Assembly: GCF_019656335.1 (NCBI RefSeq)
Contig: NZ_BPLZ01000001.1
Coordinates: 124,001 to 188,000 of the forward strand
Reading direction: 5' to 3'
Length of the DNA: 64,000 nucleotides
From: Pseudomonas sp. NCCP-436
GTDB lineage: Bacteria; Pseudomonadota; Gammaproteobacteria; Pseudomonadales; Pseudomonadaceae
The notes under the pieces were generated by a model that was not told where the DNA came from, did no database searches, and was given only the letters and a program-made list of their open reading frames with translations. Of this stretch, positions 20,788 through 29,049 are shown piece by piece. Made by a program: the position numbers and the translations under genes. How positions within the stretch are numbered: the first letter of the stretch is position 1; every line of letters starts with the position of its first letter.

Positions 20788-21142
20788 GGGAAACTCTCCA
20801 AATCGGTAGAGCAAGCCACGCCGATCTGCCTGTCTCCGGGAAGTGCCCCGGTAATGCGCGGCAGTAACGAAAATTGCCCGGTTCGCGCAGAGCGTCCGGC
20901 GTGAGAGTGCTCTCGCAATGCCTTGCGGCTCCTCCGGCGCGCCTTGCCGTGCAGCGTCTTACGCTTCTGCTTGCGAGGCTCTTGTCAGTAAGTTGGTTAC
21001 CGCTAACAAGAACCGGTTCATGCAGACAGACAAGCCGTGTAGTATAACTACAAACGCACTACGGTAAGCGCACGACGGCAAGCCGTCCGAGCAGGGCCTG
21101 GCAAGGCTCCTAGTAGAACCTTTTAGCATAGAGCCTATCTCC
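20788..21142. promoter_or_regulatory. divergent zwf/RpiR control region
   Basis: 355-bp region between the divergent zwf and RpiR-family genes. It holds the palindrome TGTAGT-ATA-ACTACA (21038-21052) and a second dyad GAACCGGTTC (21010-21019). Both are candidate operators. No open frame here is convincing. Confidence 0.5.
21038..21052. promoter_or_regulatory. candidate RpiR/HexR-type operator
   Basis: TGTAGTATAACTACA is a 6-bp inverted repeat around a 3-base centre, about 90 bp before the RpiR start codon. It resembles the HexR operator pattern of TTGT and ACAA half sites known from P. putida. The encoded regulator belongs to the same family, so autoregulation and control of zwf are likely. 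Confidence 0.5.
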
Positions 21143-22009
21143 GTGAATCTGTTGCAACACATCGCTCAGTCGCGCAACCTGCTGCGCAAGTCCGAACTCA
21201 AGGTGGCCGATCACGTCCTGCTCGATCCGGCTTCGGTCATGCACAGTTCTATGGCTGAGCTGGCCCATGGTGTTGGCGTTAGCGAACCGACCATCGTGCG
21301 CTTTTGCCGGGCCATTGGTTGTAGCGGCTTTCAGGATCTCAAGCTGAAGCTTGCCCAGAGCCTGGCCGCCGGGGCAAGTTTTGGCCAGTTCGCCATTCAC
21401 GAAGACGACTCGGTCACCGACTTCAGCCTGAAAATCTTTGACACCACTCTGCATACCCTGATGGAGGTGCGCGAGAAACTCGATCCGGCGGCGTTGGAGC
21501 GGGCCATTACCGCCTGTGCCCAGGCGCAGCGTGTGGAGTTTTACGGTTTCGGCGCCTCCGGCGCGGTGGCTACCGATGCCCAGCACAAATTCTTCCGCCT
21601 GCTGCTCAATGCTGCCGCCTATTCCGATCCGCACATGCAGGCCATGAGCGCAGTGACGCTCAAGCCCGGTGACGTGGCCATCTGCATCTCCCAGTCCGGG
21701 CGTTCCAAGGATCTGCTTATCACAGCCAATCTGGTTCGCGAGGCTGGCGCCAACCTGATTACCCTGTGCCCGAGCCAGACGCCGCTGGCCGACCTGGCCA
21801 CGGTCAACCTGGCCATCGACGTGCAGGAGGACACCGAGATCTACACCCCACTGACCTCGCGTATCGCCCACCTGGTGGTGATCGACGTGCTGGCCATGGG
21901 TGTGGCCATGGCGCGTGGGCCGAGCCTGGTCAACCACCTCAAGAGTGTCAAGCGCAGCCTGCGCAGTTTGCGTCTGTCACCCAAGTCGGTGCGCAGCAGC
22001 GAGGAGTAG
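21143..22009 (+). CDS. MurR/RpiR family transcriptional regulator (HexR-like, PA5438-type)
   Basis: 288-residue regulator with an N-terminal RpiR HTH (residues 1-77: SELKVADHVLLDPASVMHSS, then VGVSEPTIVRFCRAIG) and a C-terminal SIS sugar-phosphate domain (about 120-260, with FGASGAVATDAQHKFFR and CISQSGRSKDLL). It is divergent from zwf and starts at GTG 21143. The sequence matches my memory of P. aeruginosa PA5438 better than true HexR, which is linked to edd/glk or zwf-pgl-eda. A phosphorylated sugar such as KDPG is the probable effector, by family. Confidence 0.9.
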   Translation: MNLLQHIAQSRNLLRKSELKVADHVLLDPASVMHSSMAELAHGVGVSEPTIVRFCRAIGCSGFQDLKLKLAQSLAAGASFGQFAIHEDDSVTDFSLKIFDTTLHTLMEVREKLDPAALERAITACAQAQRVEFYGFGASGAVATDAQHKFFRLLLNAAAYSDPHMQAMSAVTLKPGDVAICISQSGRSKDLLITANLVREAGANLITLCPSQTPLADLATVNLAIDVQEDTEIYTPLTSRIAHLVVIDVLAMGVAMARGPSLVNHLKSVKRSLRSLRLSPKSVRSSEE

Positions 22010-22101
22010 CGGCTGTCGTCAGGTTGTCACGGAAGCGTCGTCGGGCCGTCATGCCAACGGACGATGCTGGAGGCTCCAGTCCTCGTTCCGGGAGAACCGA
22101 C

Positions 22102-22284
22102 ATGCCGCGTTACTTCGCTGAGCTGAATCTGCCTGCCCCGACTGACGCCAGTGCCCGTCGCAAGTTGCAGGAGCAAAGGCGGATGGCCTACCGCAAGGCC
22201 ATTGAGCACTATGCCGAGCAACGTCGTCTGCAGCGTGATCTGGCCGACTTCCCCGAGCTGCACGAGCCGTCTAGGGCTGCCTGA
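22102..22284 (+). CDS. small hypothetical protein, 60 residues
   Basis: Short frame starting at ATG 22102 with GGGAGAA just upstream (MPRYFAELNLPAPTDASARR). It is highly charged, rich in Arg and Glu, and predicted mostly helical, with no signal or membrane segment. The N-terminal PRYFAELN resembles small basic proteins common in Pseudomonas, but I cannot name the family. It lies between the RpiR gene and the island that begins at 22390. A good ribosome site and codon use support it being real. Confidence 0.55.
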   Translation: MPRYFAELNLPAPTDASARRKLQEQRRMAYRKAIEHYAEQRRLQRDLADFPELHEPSRAA

Positions 22285-22389
22285 GGTTTACCGGGACTGT
22301 GCCGATTTCGTCACGACGGCGGGGTAAATCGCTCAAGCGCCGGCGGGCGCAGCAGGCCACTGTAAAGGGCCATCCGCTAGGAGTTCGCC

Positions 22390-23397
22390 ATGCCCCGCCT
22401 GACGCTCGACCAGGCCCATCGACTGGCCGCCGACATCCTCCGCCATGCCGGCTTCAGTGAGGCCTTCGCCCAGGCCATCGCCGCCACCGTGACCGCCGGC
22501 GAGCGCGATGGCTGCAAGTCCCACGGCCTGTGGCGCCTGCTCGGCATCGTGCGCACCCTCAAGGCTGGCAAGGCGGTGGCCGACGCCGAGCCGGAGGTGA
22601 TCGACCAGGCGCCGTCGCTGGTGCGGGTCGATGCCCGTGGCGGCTTCTCCCAGCTGGCCTTCGCCGCCGGCCTGCCGCTGCTGGCCGACAAGGCCCGGCG
22701 CAACGGCATCGCCGCCATGGCGATCAATCGCTGCGTGCACTTCTCCGCGCTGTGGGCGGAAATGGAGGCGATCACCGAGCTGGGCCTGGTGGCGCTGGCG
22801 TGCAACCCGACCCAGGCCTACGTGGCGCCCACCGGCGGCAGCCGCCCGCTGTTCGGCACCAATCCCATCGCCTTCGGCTGGCCGCGGGCCGGTGGCCATC
22901 CCTTCGTCTTCGACTTCGCCACCAGCGCCGTGGCCCGTGGCGAGATCGAGCTGCACCGCCGCTCCGGCGAGCCGCTACCGGCCGGCTGGGGCGTGGACCG
23001 CAACGGCCAGTCGTGCAGCGATGCCGCCGAGGTGCTTGACCACGGCGCCATGCTGACCTTCGGCGGGCACAAGGGCTCGGCCCTGTCGGCGATGATCGAG
23101 CTGATCGCCGGGCCGCTGATCGGCGACCTGACCAGCGTCGAGTCCGGCGCCTTCGACGAGGGCCACAACGCCCTGCCGTACCACGGCGAGCTGATCATCG
23201 CGCTGGCCCCGCAGCGCTTCCTCGGCGAGCAGGCCGAGCAGCACCTGGCCCGCGCCGAGGCGCTGTTCGAGGCGATCCAGGGGCAGGGTGCGCGGCTGCC
23301 GTCGCAACGCCGCTATGCGGCCCGGGCGAAGAGCCTGGTCGACGGTGTGGAGATCGACGACGGCCTGTACTGCGACCTCAAGGCTCTGCTGACCTAG
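22390..23397 (+). CDS. delta1-pyrroline-2-carboxylate / delta1-piperideine-2-carboxylate reductase (Ldh2 family)
   Basis: Member of the malate/L-lactate dehydrogenase type 2 family, 335 residues, like DpkA (PA1252-type). These enzymes use NADPH to reduce cyclic imino acids; in this setting the substrate is predicted to be delta1-pyrroline-2-carboxylate, giving L-proline. Family motifs: GERDGCKSHGLWRL near residue 38 with the conserved His, AINRCVHFSALWAEME, GTNPIAFGWP and FGGHKGSALS. It is the only plus-strand gene of the hydroxyproline island. It would complete the pathway started by the aconitase-X protein encoded at 29719-31485. Start ATG 22390 with AGGAG upstream. Confidence 0.85.
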   Translation: MPRLTLDQAHRLAADILRHAGFSEAFAQAIAATVTAGERDGCKSHGLWRLLGIVRTLKAGKAVADAEPEVIDQAPSLVRVDARGGFSQLAFAAGLPLLADKARRNGIAAMAINRCVHFSALWAEMEAITELGLVALACNPTQAYVAPTGGSRPLFGTNPIAFGWPRAGGHPFVFDFATSAVARGEIELHRRSGEPLPAGWGVDRNGQSCSDAAEVLDHGAMLTFGGHKGSALSAMIELIAGPLIGDLTSVESGAFDEGHNALPYHGELIIALAPQRFLGEQAEQHLARAEALFEAIQGQGARLPSQRRYAARAKSLVDGVEIDDGLYCDLKALLT

Positions 23398-23746
23398 GCT
23401 TTCTCCAGCTCCAGGGGCTGTACCACCAGCAGCTCCACCTGGCCGCGCCGGCAGTTGCGCACGCTCTGCGGGGCCGTCGCCTCGCCCGGCTCGCAGTCGT
23501 CCTGCAGGCGGCAGCGGGGACGGCAGGAACGGGCAGTCCACCGGCCCGCTGCAGGGCATGGCGTCGTGGGGCGAGGACGCCGGCGTACTGCTGTTTGGCG
23601 ACGCTCTGTTCGTCCCGGCACGGCGGGACGGGCGCCCGCAGTGAGCCGGTAGCAGCGCACTCAAGGCCGGAGGAAGGGCAAAAAACCCCGGCGAACCGGG
23701 GCTGAGGGAGAGAAGCGCTGGTGTCTGAGCCGACACAATTTGTGTT
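23398..23746. other. 349-bp region between convergent genes; possible decayed coding remnant
   Basis: Lies between the reductase gene and the aldehyde dehydrogenase gene, which point toward each other. It contains the strong terminator at 23680-23701. A minus-strand frame (about 23394-23660) ends with the plausible protein-like tail GQVELLVVQPLELEKA but its upstream half is Arg/Pro-rich and reads like an off-frame sequence. I cannot identify a family and do not call a gene. Confidence 0.4.
23680..23701 (-). terminator. rho-independent terminator of the lhpC-dehydrogenase unit
   Basis: On the minus strand: CCCCGG, loop TTCG, CCGGGG, then a run of six T. A 6-bp GC stem with a stable UUCG loop and a U-tract is a textbook intrinsic terminator. 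It lies 45 bp after the aldehyde dehydrogenase stop codon. Confidence 0.88.
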
Positions 23747-25330
23747 TCAGGCCAGTGCTTCTCGCGTGGTCACGCCGTCAACCAGGCGGGCGATGCCCAG
23801 AGGGTTGGCGTTCTTCAGGGGATCGGGGAGCAGTTCGTCCGGGCAGTTCTGGTAGCACACCGGGCGCAGGAAGCGATCGATGGCCAGGCTGCCGACCGAG
23901 GTGCCGCGGGCGTCCGAGGTGGCCGGGTAGGGGCCGCCGTGGACCATCGCGTCGCACACTTCCACGCCGGTCGGGTAGCCGTTGAACAGCACCCGGCCGA
24001 CCTTCTGCTCGAGCAGCGGCAGCAGGTCGCCATGGGCTTGCAGATCGGCCGGCTCGGCGGTCAGGGTGGCGGTGAGCTGGCCGCGCAGGCCGCCCAGGGC
24101 ACGGATCAGCTCGGCCTTGTCGGCTACTTCGATGACCACGGTGACCGGACCGAACACTTCTTCCTGGAGCAGCTCGTCACCTTCCAGCAGCAGCGAGACA
24201 TCGGCCTGGAACAGCTGCGGGCGGGCCTGGCGGCCTTCCTGCGGCTGGCCGGCCAGGTGCTTCACCCCCGGATGGGCGTGCAGTGCGGAGATGCCGCGCT
24301 CGTAGCTCTTCAGGGTGCCGGCGTTGAGCATGGTCTGCGCCGGGCGCTGGCCGATCTCGGCGATCAGGTTGGCGACGAACAGGCTGAAGGCCGGCGAGGC
24401 GATGCCGATGACCAGGCCGGGGTTGGTGCAGAACTGGCCGCAGCCGAGCACCACCGAGTCGGCCAGCTCGCGGGCGATCTTCTCGCCGCGCGCCTCGAGG
24501 GCGGCGGGCAGCATCAGCACCGGGTTGATCGAGCTCATCTCGGCGAACACCGGGATCGGATGCGGGCGCGCGGCAGCCATGTCGCACAGGGCGCGACCAC
24601 CCTTCAGCGAGCCGGTGAAGCCGACCGCCTGGATCGCCGGGTGCTTGACCAGCCACTCGCCGACGCTTCCGCCGTAGACCATGTTGAACACGCCCGCGGG
24701 CATGCCGGTGGCCTCGGCGGCGCGGATGATGGCCTGGGCCACCAGCTCGGCGGTGACCATGTGGCCGCTATGGGCCTTGAACACCACCGGGCAACCGGCG
24801 GCGAAGGCCGCGGCGGTGTCACCGCCGGCGGTGGAGAAGGCCAGCGGGAAGTTGCTGGCGCCGAACACGGCGACCGGGCCGACGCCGGTGCGGTACTGGC
24901 GCAGGTCCGGGCGCGGCAGCGGCTGGCGCTCGGGCAGGGCGCGGTCGATGCGCGCGCCGAGGAAGTCGCCGCGGCGCAGGACCTTGGCGAACAGGCGCAT
25001 CTGGCCGCTGGTGCGGCCGCGTTCGCCCTGGATGCGCGCGGTCGGCAGGGCGGTCTCGCGGCAAACCAGCTGGACGAAGTCGTCGCCGAGGCCGTCGATT
25101 TCGTTGGCGATGGCGTCGAGGAACTGCGCGCGGCGCTCCGGGCTCAGGGCGCGGAAGGCCGGGTAGGCGGCTTCGGCGGCGCGGGCGGCGGCGTCCACCT
25201 CGGCCTCGGTGGCCTGGTGGAAACTGTAGGGCAGGGCCTCGCCAGTGGTGGCGTCGAGGCTCTGCAGCAGGGTCTCGCCTGCAGCGCTGCGGCCGCCGGC
25301 GATGAAATTGTGGCCAGTGATGGCGGACAT
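23747..25330 (-). CDS. alpha-ketoglutarate semialdehyde dehydrogenase (NADP+)
   Basis: Aldehyde dehydrogenase family protein of 527 residues that oxidises 2-oxoglutarate semialdehyde to 2-oxoglutarate, the last step of 4-hydroxyproline catabolism. The nucleotide-binding region includes FGASNFPLAFS and VVFKAHSGH. The GFTGSLKGG loop precedes the general-base Glu in FAEMSSINP, and the catalytic Cys lies in GCGQFCTNPG. These motifs are typical of the KGSADH type III group (LhpG/HypD-like). ATG 25330 has AGGAG upstream; the longer frame to 25393 lacks family similarity. It follows the deaminase gene by 81 bp on the same strand and ends at a strong terminator. Confidence 0.93.
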   Translation of the reverse strand: MSAITGHNFIAGGRSAAGETLLQSLDATTGEALPYSFHQATEAEVDAAARAAEAAYPAFRALSPERRAQFLDAIANEIDGLGDDFVQLVCRETALPTARIQGERGRTSGQMRLFAKVLRRGDFLGARIDRALPERQPLPRPDLRQYRTGVGPVAVFGASNFPLAFSTAGGDTAAAFAAGCPVVFKAHSGHMVTAELVAQAIIRAAEATGMPAGVFNMVYGGSVGEWLVKHPAIQAVGFTGSLKGGRALCDMAAARPHPIPVFAEMSSINPVLMLPAALEARGEKIARELADSVVLGCGQFCTNPGLVIGIASPAFSLFVANLIAEIGQRPAQTMLNAGTLKSYERGISALHAHPGVKHLAGQPQEGRQARPQLFQADVSLLLEGDELLQEEVFGPVTVVIEVADKAELIRALGGLRGQLTATLTAEPADLQAHGDLLPLLEQKVGRVLFNGYPTGVEVCDAMVHGGPYPATSDARGTSVGSLAIDRFLRPVCYQNCPDELLPDPLKNANPLGIARLVDGVTTREALA

Positions 25331-25411
25331 GGTGAACTCCTGTCGGGGGCCGGTGAACGGTTCAGCGGGGCCGGCCGGGTGCGCTGGGGGCACCCGGCCG
25401 TGGCGCGGCGG

Positions 25412-26359
25412 TCAGGCCAGGCCGTTCTCGGCGGACCAGTTGGCGAACCACTGACGGAACAGCTTGTACTGGGTCTCGGCGTAGTTGCGCTGGGCGTCGC
25501 TGAGCACGTCGGTCTCGTTGAAGTGCAGGCTGTACTCCTGATCGCCGTTCAGCACCATCAGGTACTTGTAGTAGAGGACCAGGTCGCAGCCTTCGTCGAA
25601 GGACGACAGCACGTCCAGCGCCTCGGACAGCTCGTGGGCGCGACGGCGGGCCACGGCGTCGCCCTTGGCGGCCTGCTTGCTCAGCTCGACCAGCAGCAGC
25701 ACTTCGCGCGGCAGCACGTTGCCGATGCCGGTGATGGCACCGGTGGCACCGCAGTTGACGAAGCCGTGCATGACCTGGGTGTCGACACCGGCCATGAGGA
25801 TCACTTCGTCGTCCTGGGAGGTGATGTGCTCGGCGGCGTAGCGCATGTCGGCGGCACCGCCGAACTCCTTGAAGCCGATCAGGTTGGAGTACTTGCGACG
25901 CAGCTTGAAGAACAGGTCGGCGCGGGTGGCGAAGCCGTAGTACGGGCTGTTGTAGATCACCGCCGGCAGCTTCGGAGCGGCTTCCAGGATGGCCGAGAAG
26001 TGGGCTTCCTGGGCGGCCAGCGAGGCGCCACGGGACAGTACGCGGGGGATGACCATCAGGCCGTGGGCGCCGACCTTGGCGGCGTGGGCGGCATGGGATA
26101 CCGCTTCGCGGGTGTTCACCGCACCGGTGCCGACGATGGTCGGGATGCCGGCGGCGACCAGGCGGGCAACACCTTCCTGGCGCTCGGCTTCGGTGAGCAG
26201 CGGCCAGTCGCCCATGGAACCGCAGTAGACCACGGCGCTCATGCCGGCCTCGATCAGCTGCTTGCCCTTGCGTACCAGGGCGTCGAAGTCCGGCTTGCGG
26301 TCCGGCGTACAGGGGGTCATCAGGGCCGGGATGGTGCCGGTGAAGATGTTGCTGCTCAT
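25412..26359 (-). CDS. lhpC: delta1-pyrroline-4-hydroxy-2-carboxylate deaminase (DapA family)
   Basis: Dihydrodipicolinate-synthase superfamily lyase of 315 residues. In hydroxyproline clusters this enzyme deaminates delta1-pyrroline-4-hydroxy-2-carboxylate to 2-oxoglutarate semialdehyde plus ammonia. The family Tyr is in VIYNSPYYG and the Schiff-base Lys in LIGFKEFGG. The assignment to LhpC rather than DapA rests on the cluster and on the divergent start FTGTIPALMTPCTPDRKPDFD. ATG 26359 follows AGGAGG. A 14-bp palindromic operator sits just upstream, so this gene and the dehydrogenase appear to form their own regulated unit. Confidence 0.92.
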   Translation of the reverse strand: MSSNIFTGTIPALMTPCTPDRKPDFDALVRKGKQLIEAGMSAVVYCGSMGDWPLLTEAERQEGVARLVAAGIPTIVGTGAVNTREAVSHAAHAAKVGAHGLMVIPRVLSRGASLAAQEAHFSAILEAAPKLPAVIYNSPYYGFATRADLFFKLRRKYSNLIGFKEFGGAADMRYAAEHITSQDDEVILMAGVDTQVMHGFVNCGATGAITGIGNVLPREVLLLVELSKQAAKGDAVARRRAHELSEALDVLSSFDEGCDLVLYYKYLMVLNGDQEYSLHFNETDVLSDAQRNYAETQYKLFRQWFANWSAENGLA

Positions 26360-26381
26360 GGTTGCCTCCTAATGTATTGTA

Positions 26382-26395
26382 TTTCGTATACGAAA
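26382..26395. promoter_or_regulatory. palindromic operator upstream of lhpC
   Basis: TTTCGTATACGAAA is a perfect 14-bp palindrome 23 bp before the lhpC start codon. GTATAC-centred palindromes are typical of FadR/VanR-type (FCD) GntR regulators, one of which is encoded at 37020-37691. The same core occurs at 32377-32386. Confidence 0.65.
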
Positions 26396-26567
26396 ATAAC
26401 TGGCCGTATTCGGCCCGTTTCTCCAGGGCCGGCTGGGGCCCGCTTCATGACGCCGGTCTGGCGGCGTCGTTCAACAGCTTGTGTCGTCGCTTGTGGCAAC
26501 GGGGCAGGGCGGACGTCTTTCGCCATCCACCATGTGCTTCCTGGGTGGCGGATGCACGCTCCGGATC

Positions 26568-27605
26568 TCAGGGCCCGGGTTCGACCGGCCAGGTATCGGA
26601 AAGGCGATAACCGGCTGGCCAGGGGTCGCTCGGGTCGAGCAGGTGCTGGTGCGTACCGGTGATCCAGGCCCGGCCGGACAGGCAGGGATGGATGGCCGGA
26701 CGCCCGGCGACTTCGGTGAGGCCGGCGATGCGGCAGTGGAACTCGGAACCGATGATGGAGCGGCCGACGAAGCGTTCGCCGTCCTGCATCAGGCCCTTGG
26801 CATGCAGTACTGCCATGCGCGCCGAGCAGCCGGTGCCACAGGGCGAGCGGTCGATCTTGCCGGGGCGGATGACCACCGCATTGGCGGCGGTCAGCACGCC
26901 GTCGACGCGCTCAACCGGTGCTGCGATCTGGCAGAACGAGATGTGGTCCCAGTCCTTGTTCAGCGGATGGACGAAGCCCAGCTGCTCGTTGGCCGCGCGG
27001 GTGATCTTGATGCCGGTGGCCACCAGGTCGGCGGCCTCGTCGGCGGTCAGGGCGAAGCCCAGGGGGCGGGCGTCGGCGATGACGAAGCTGTCGCCGCCAT
27101 AGGCGGTGTCGACCTTGAGGCTGCCGATGCCTTCGACCTCGATCATGGCGTCCAGCCTGTCGGCGAAGGACGGCACGTTCTTCACCTCGACGCGCTGCAC
27201 CTTGCCGTCACGGCACTGGGCCACGGCCTCGATCAGGCCGCCCGGGGCCTCGAGGACCAGGCGGGTTTCCGGCTCGGTCATCGGCAGGATGCCGCTGTCC
27301 AGCAGCACGGTGGACACGCACAGCGAGTTGGACCCGGACATGGGCGGCGTGTCGACCGGCTCCATGATGATCCAGGCCATCTGCGCCCGAGGGTCCTTGG
27401 CCGGCACCAGTAGGTTGACGTGGCGGAACACGCCGCCGCGCGGCTCGTTCAGCACGAAGTTGCGCAGTTCCTCGTCGCGGGCGATCCAGCGCGACTGTTC
27501 CCAGATGGTGTCGCCGGGGGGCGGCGCGACGCCGCCGACGATGACGTCACCCACCTCGCCTTCGGCGTGGCAGCTGACCACATGGATGACCTTGCTCGAA
27601 CGCAT
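26568..27605 (-). CDS. proline racemase superfamily enzyme of the Ser/Cys type
   Basis: 345-residue member of the proline racemase superfamily (PA1255-like). The second catalytic residue is the usual Cys ([14 protein letters not shown]). At the first catalytic position the usual MCGHG is replaced by MSGSN, so Ser takes the place of Cys. Such Ser/Cys members have been linked to hydroxyproline or proline epimerisation, or to dehydration in the related Cys/Thr group, so the exact reaction is open. It is the last gene of the transport unit, 66 bp after the ABC ATPase, separated from it by a hairpin. ATG 27605 has AGGAG upstream. Confidence 0.85.
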   Translation of the reverse strand: MRSSKVIHVVSCHAEGEVGDVIVGGVAPPPGDTIWEQSRWIARDEELRNFVLNEPRGGVFRHVNLLVPAKDPRAQMAWIIMEPVDTPPMSGSNSLCVSTVLLDSGILPMTEPETRLVLEAPGGLIEAVAQCRDGKVQRVEVKNVPSFADRLDAMIEVEGIGSLKVDTAYGGDSFVIADARPLGFALTADEAADLVATGIKITRAANEQLGFVHPLNKDWDHISFCQIAAPVERVDGVLTAANAVVIRPGKIDRSPCGTGCSARMAVLHAKGLMQDGERFVGRSIIGSEFHCRIAGLTEVAGRPAIHPCLSGRAWITGTHQHLLDPSDPWPAGYRLSDTWPVEPGP

Positions 27606-27645
27606 GTAGCTCTCCTGATCCGCGAGGCAATGCCCCTCGCGCCAA

Positions 27646-27666
27646 CCCTCTCCCGCCGGGAGAGGG
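27646..27666 (-). other. intra-operon hairpin
   Basis: CCCTCTCCC-GCC-GGGAGAGGG, a perfect 9-bp stem with a 3-base loop, lies between the ABC ATPase and the Ser/Cys racemase-like gene. No U-tract follows, so it may be an attenuator or an RNA-processing and stability element. Motifs of this form are dispersed in many proteobacterial genomes. Confidence 0.55.
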
Positions 27667-27671
27667 GCTCG

Positions 27672-28394
27672 TTACAGTACCGACTTGAGGAAGTCCGCGG
27701 TTTCCGGCTTCTGCGGGTTGCCGATGACCTGATCGGGCGAACCGATCTCGTGCACCAGGCCGTTGCGGAAGAACGCCACGCGGTCCGAGACGTCGCGGGC
27801 GAAGCGGATCTCGTGGGTGACCAGGATCATGGTCATGCCTTCCTCGGCGAGCAGGCGCATGGTGTCCAGCACTTCGCCCACCAGCTGCGGGTCGAGGGCG
27901 CTGGTGGCCTCGTCGAACAGCATGTAGTCCGGGCTCATGGCCAGCGCGCGGGCAATCGCCATGCGTTGCTGCTGGCCGCCGGAGAGCTTGCTGGGGAAGA
28001 CCTTGAGCTTTTCCGCCAGGCCCACGTGGCTGAGCTGCTTGACGGCCATGGCCTCGGCTTCTTCCTTGCTCAGGCCGAGCACCTTGCGCGGTGCCAGCAT
28101 GACGTTCTCCAGCACGGTCAGGTGGGGGAAGGCGTTCCACTGCTGGAACACGATGCCGATCTTCTGGCGCAGCTTGTTCAGGTCGGTGCCCGGGGCGTGC
28201 ACCTCGGTGCCGTCGACGCGGATGCTGCCCTTCTGGATCGGCTCCAGGCCGTTGATGCACATCAGCAGGGTCGACTTGCCGGAGCCGGAGCCGCCGATGA
28301 TCGACACCACCTCACCCTTGTTCACCGTCAGACTGACGCCCTTGATGACTTCGAGGTCGCCGAAGGATTTGTGGACGTTGTCGATCTCAATCAT
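27672..28394 (-). CDS. polar amino-acid ABC transporter ATPase (hydroxyproline uptake)
   Basis: GlnQ/HisP-type ATPase of 240 residues. Walker A is GGSGSGKST, the signature is KLSGGQQQR, and Walker B is DYMLFDEATSALD, followed by the H-loop VTHE. It overlaps the permease gene upstream by 8 bp, so the two are coupled. Together with two permeases and a binding protein it forms a complete importer whose cluster points to trans-4-hydroxyproline and related imino acids as substrates. A similar set (PA1256-PA1260) is known in P. aeruginosa hydroxyproline use. Confidence 0.93.
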   Translation of the reverse strand: MIEIDNVHKSFGDLEVIKGVSLTVNKGEVVSIIGGSGSGKSTLLMCINGLEPIQKGSIRVDGTEVHAPGTDLNKLRQKIGIVFQQWNAFPHLTVLENVMLAPRKVLGLSKEEAEAMAVKQLSHVGLAEKLKVFPSKLSGGQQQRMAIARALAMSPDYMLFDEATSALDPQLVGEVLDTMRLLAEEGMTMILVTHEIRFARDVSDRVAFFRNGLVHEIGSPDQVIGNPQKPETADFLKSVL

Positions 28395-29037
28395 TTTCCT
28401 GCCACCTTTTTTCCAGCCGGGCGCCGAGTTGGGCCACCACCAGGCTCATGACGTAGTAGATGAGGCCGGCGATGCACAGCACCAGCAACGGCTCCTGAAT
28501 GCGGGTAACGATGGTCTGCGAGGCGCGCAGCAGCTCGATGATGCCGATCCACATGACCAGCGCGGTGTCCTTCATCACGCTGAGCACCAGATTGAGCCAG
28601 CCGGGGAAGGCCACGCGGGTGGCGATCGGCAGGACGATGTAGCGCAGATCCTGCATGTAGCTCATGCCCAGCGAGCGTGCGGCACGGCGCAGGTTGGCCG
28701 GTACCGCCAGTACGCCGCTGCGGACGATCTCGGTACAGAAGGCCGCGGCATAAACGCCGAGCACGATGCAGCCGACGGTAAAGGCGCTGATGTTCAGCCC
28801 GACGATGCTCTTCAGGGCATTGAACAGGACGAACTGGATCAGCAGCGGCACGCTGCGGAATACGTCGAGCAGCCAGGCCAGTGGCAGGCTGAGGTGTGGC
28901 AGGGCGGCGCGCAGCAGGCCGAACAGCACACCGGCGAGGGTGCCGATGAGCATGGCGCCGGCGGTCAGTTGGAGGGTGACCCAGGCACCCTGCAGCATGA
29001 ACAGCAGATCCGTGGAGGCGAGGCTGGTTTCGAACAT
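28387..29037 (-). CDS. amino-acid ABC transporter permease 1
   Basis: HisM/GlnP-type inner-membrane permease of 216 residues, about five helices. The EAA loop is visible as LRRAARSLGMSYMQDLRYIVLPIA. It starts at ATG 29037 with AGGAGG upstream, 12 bp after the second permease gene, and overlaps the ATPase by 8 bp. Confidence 0.93.
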   Translation of the reverse strand: MFETSLASTDLLFMLQGAWVTLQLTAGAMLIGTLAGVLFGLLRAALPHLSLPLAWLLDVFRSVPLLIQFVLFNALKSIVGLNISAFTVGCIVLGVYAAAFCTEIVRSGVLAVPANLRRAARSLGMSYMQDLRYIVLPIATRVAFPGWLNLVLSVMKDTALVMWIGIIELLRASQTIVTRIQEPLLVLCIAGLIYYVMSLVVAQLGARLEKRWQEND

Positions 29038-29049
29038 GCGCGTGCCTCC

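Noticed and set aside
21143..22009. Calling the RpiR-family gene hexR
   Set aside because: It lacks the edd/glk or zwf-pgl-eda context, and its sequence fits the PA5438-type group better than HexR as I remember both.
23939..26662. 907-codon plus-strand open frame
   Set aside because: It is antisense to the aldehyde dehydrogenase and lhpC, has the low-complexity His/Gln/Gly-rich composition of a GC-rich shadow frame, and matches no family.
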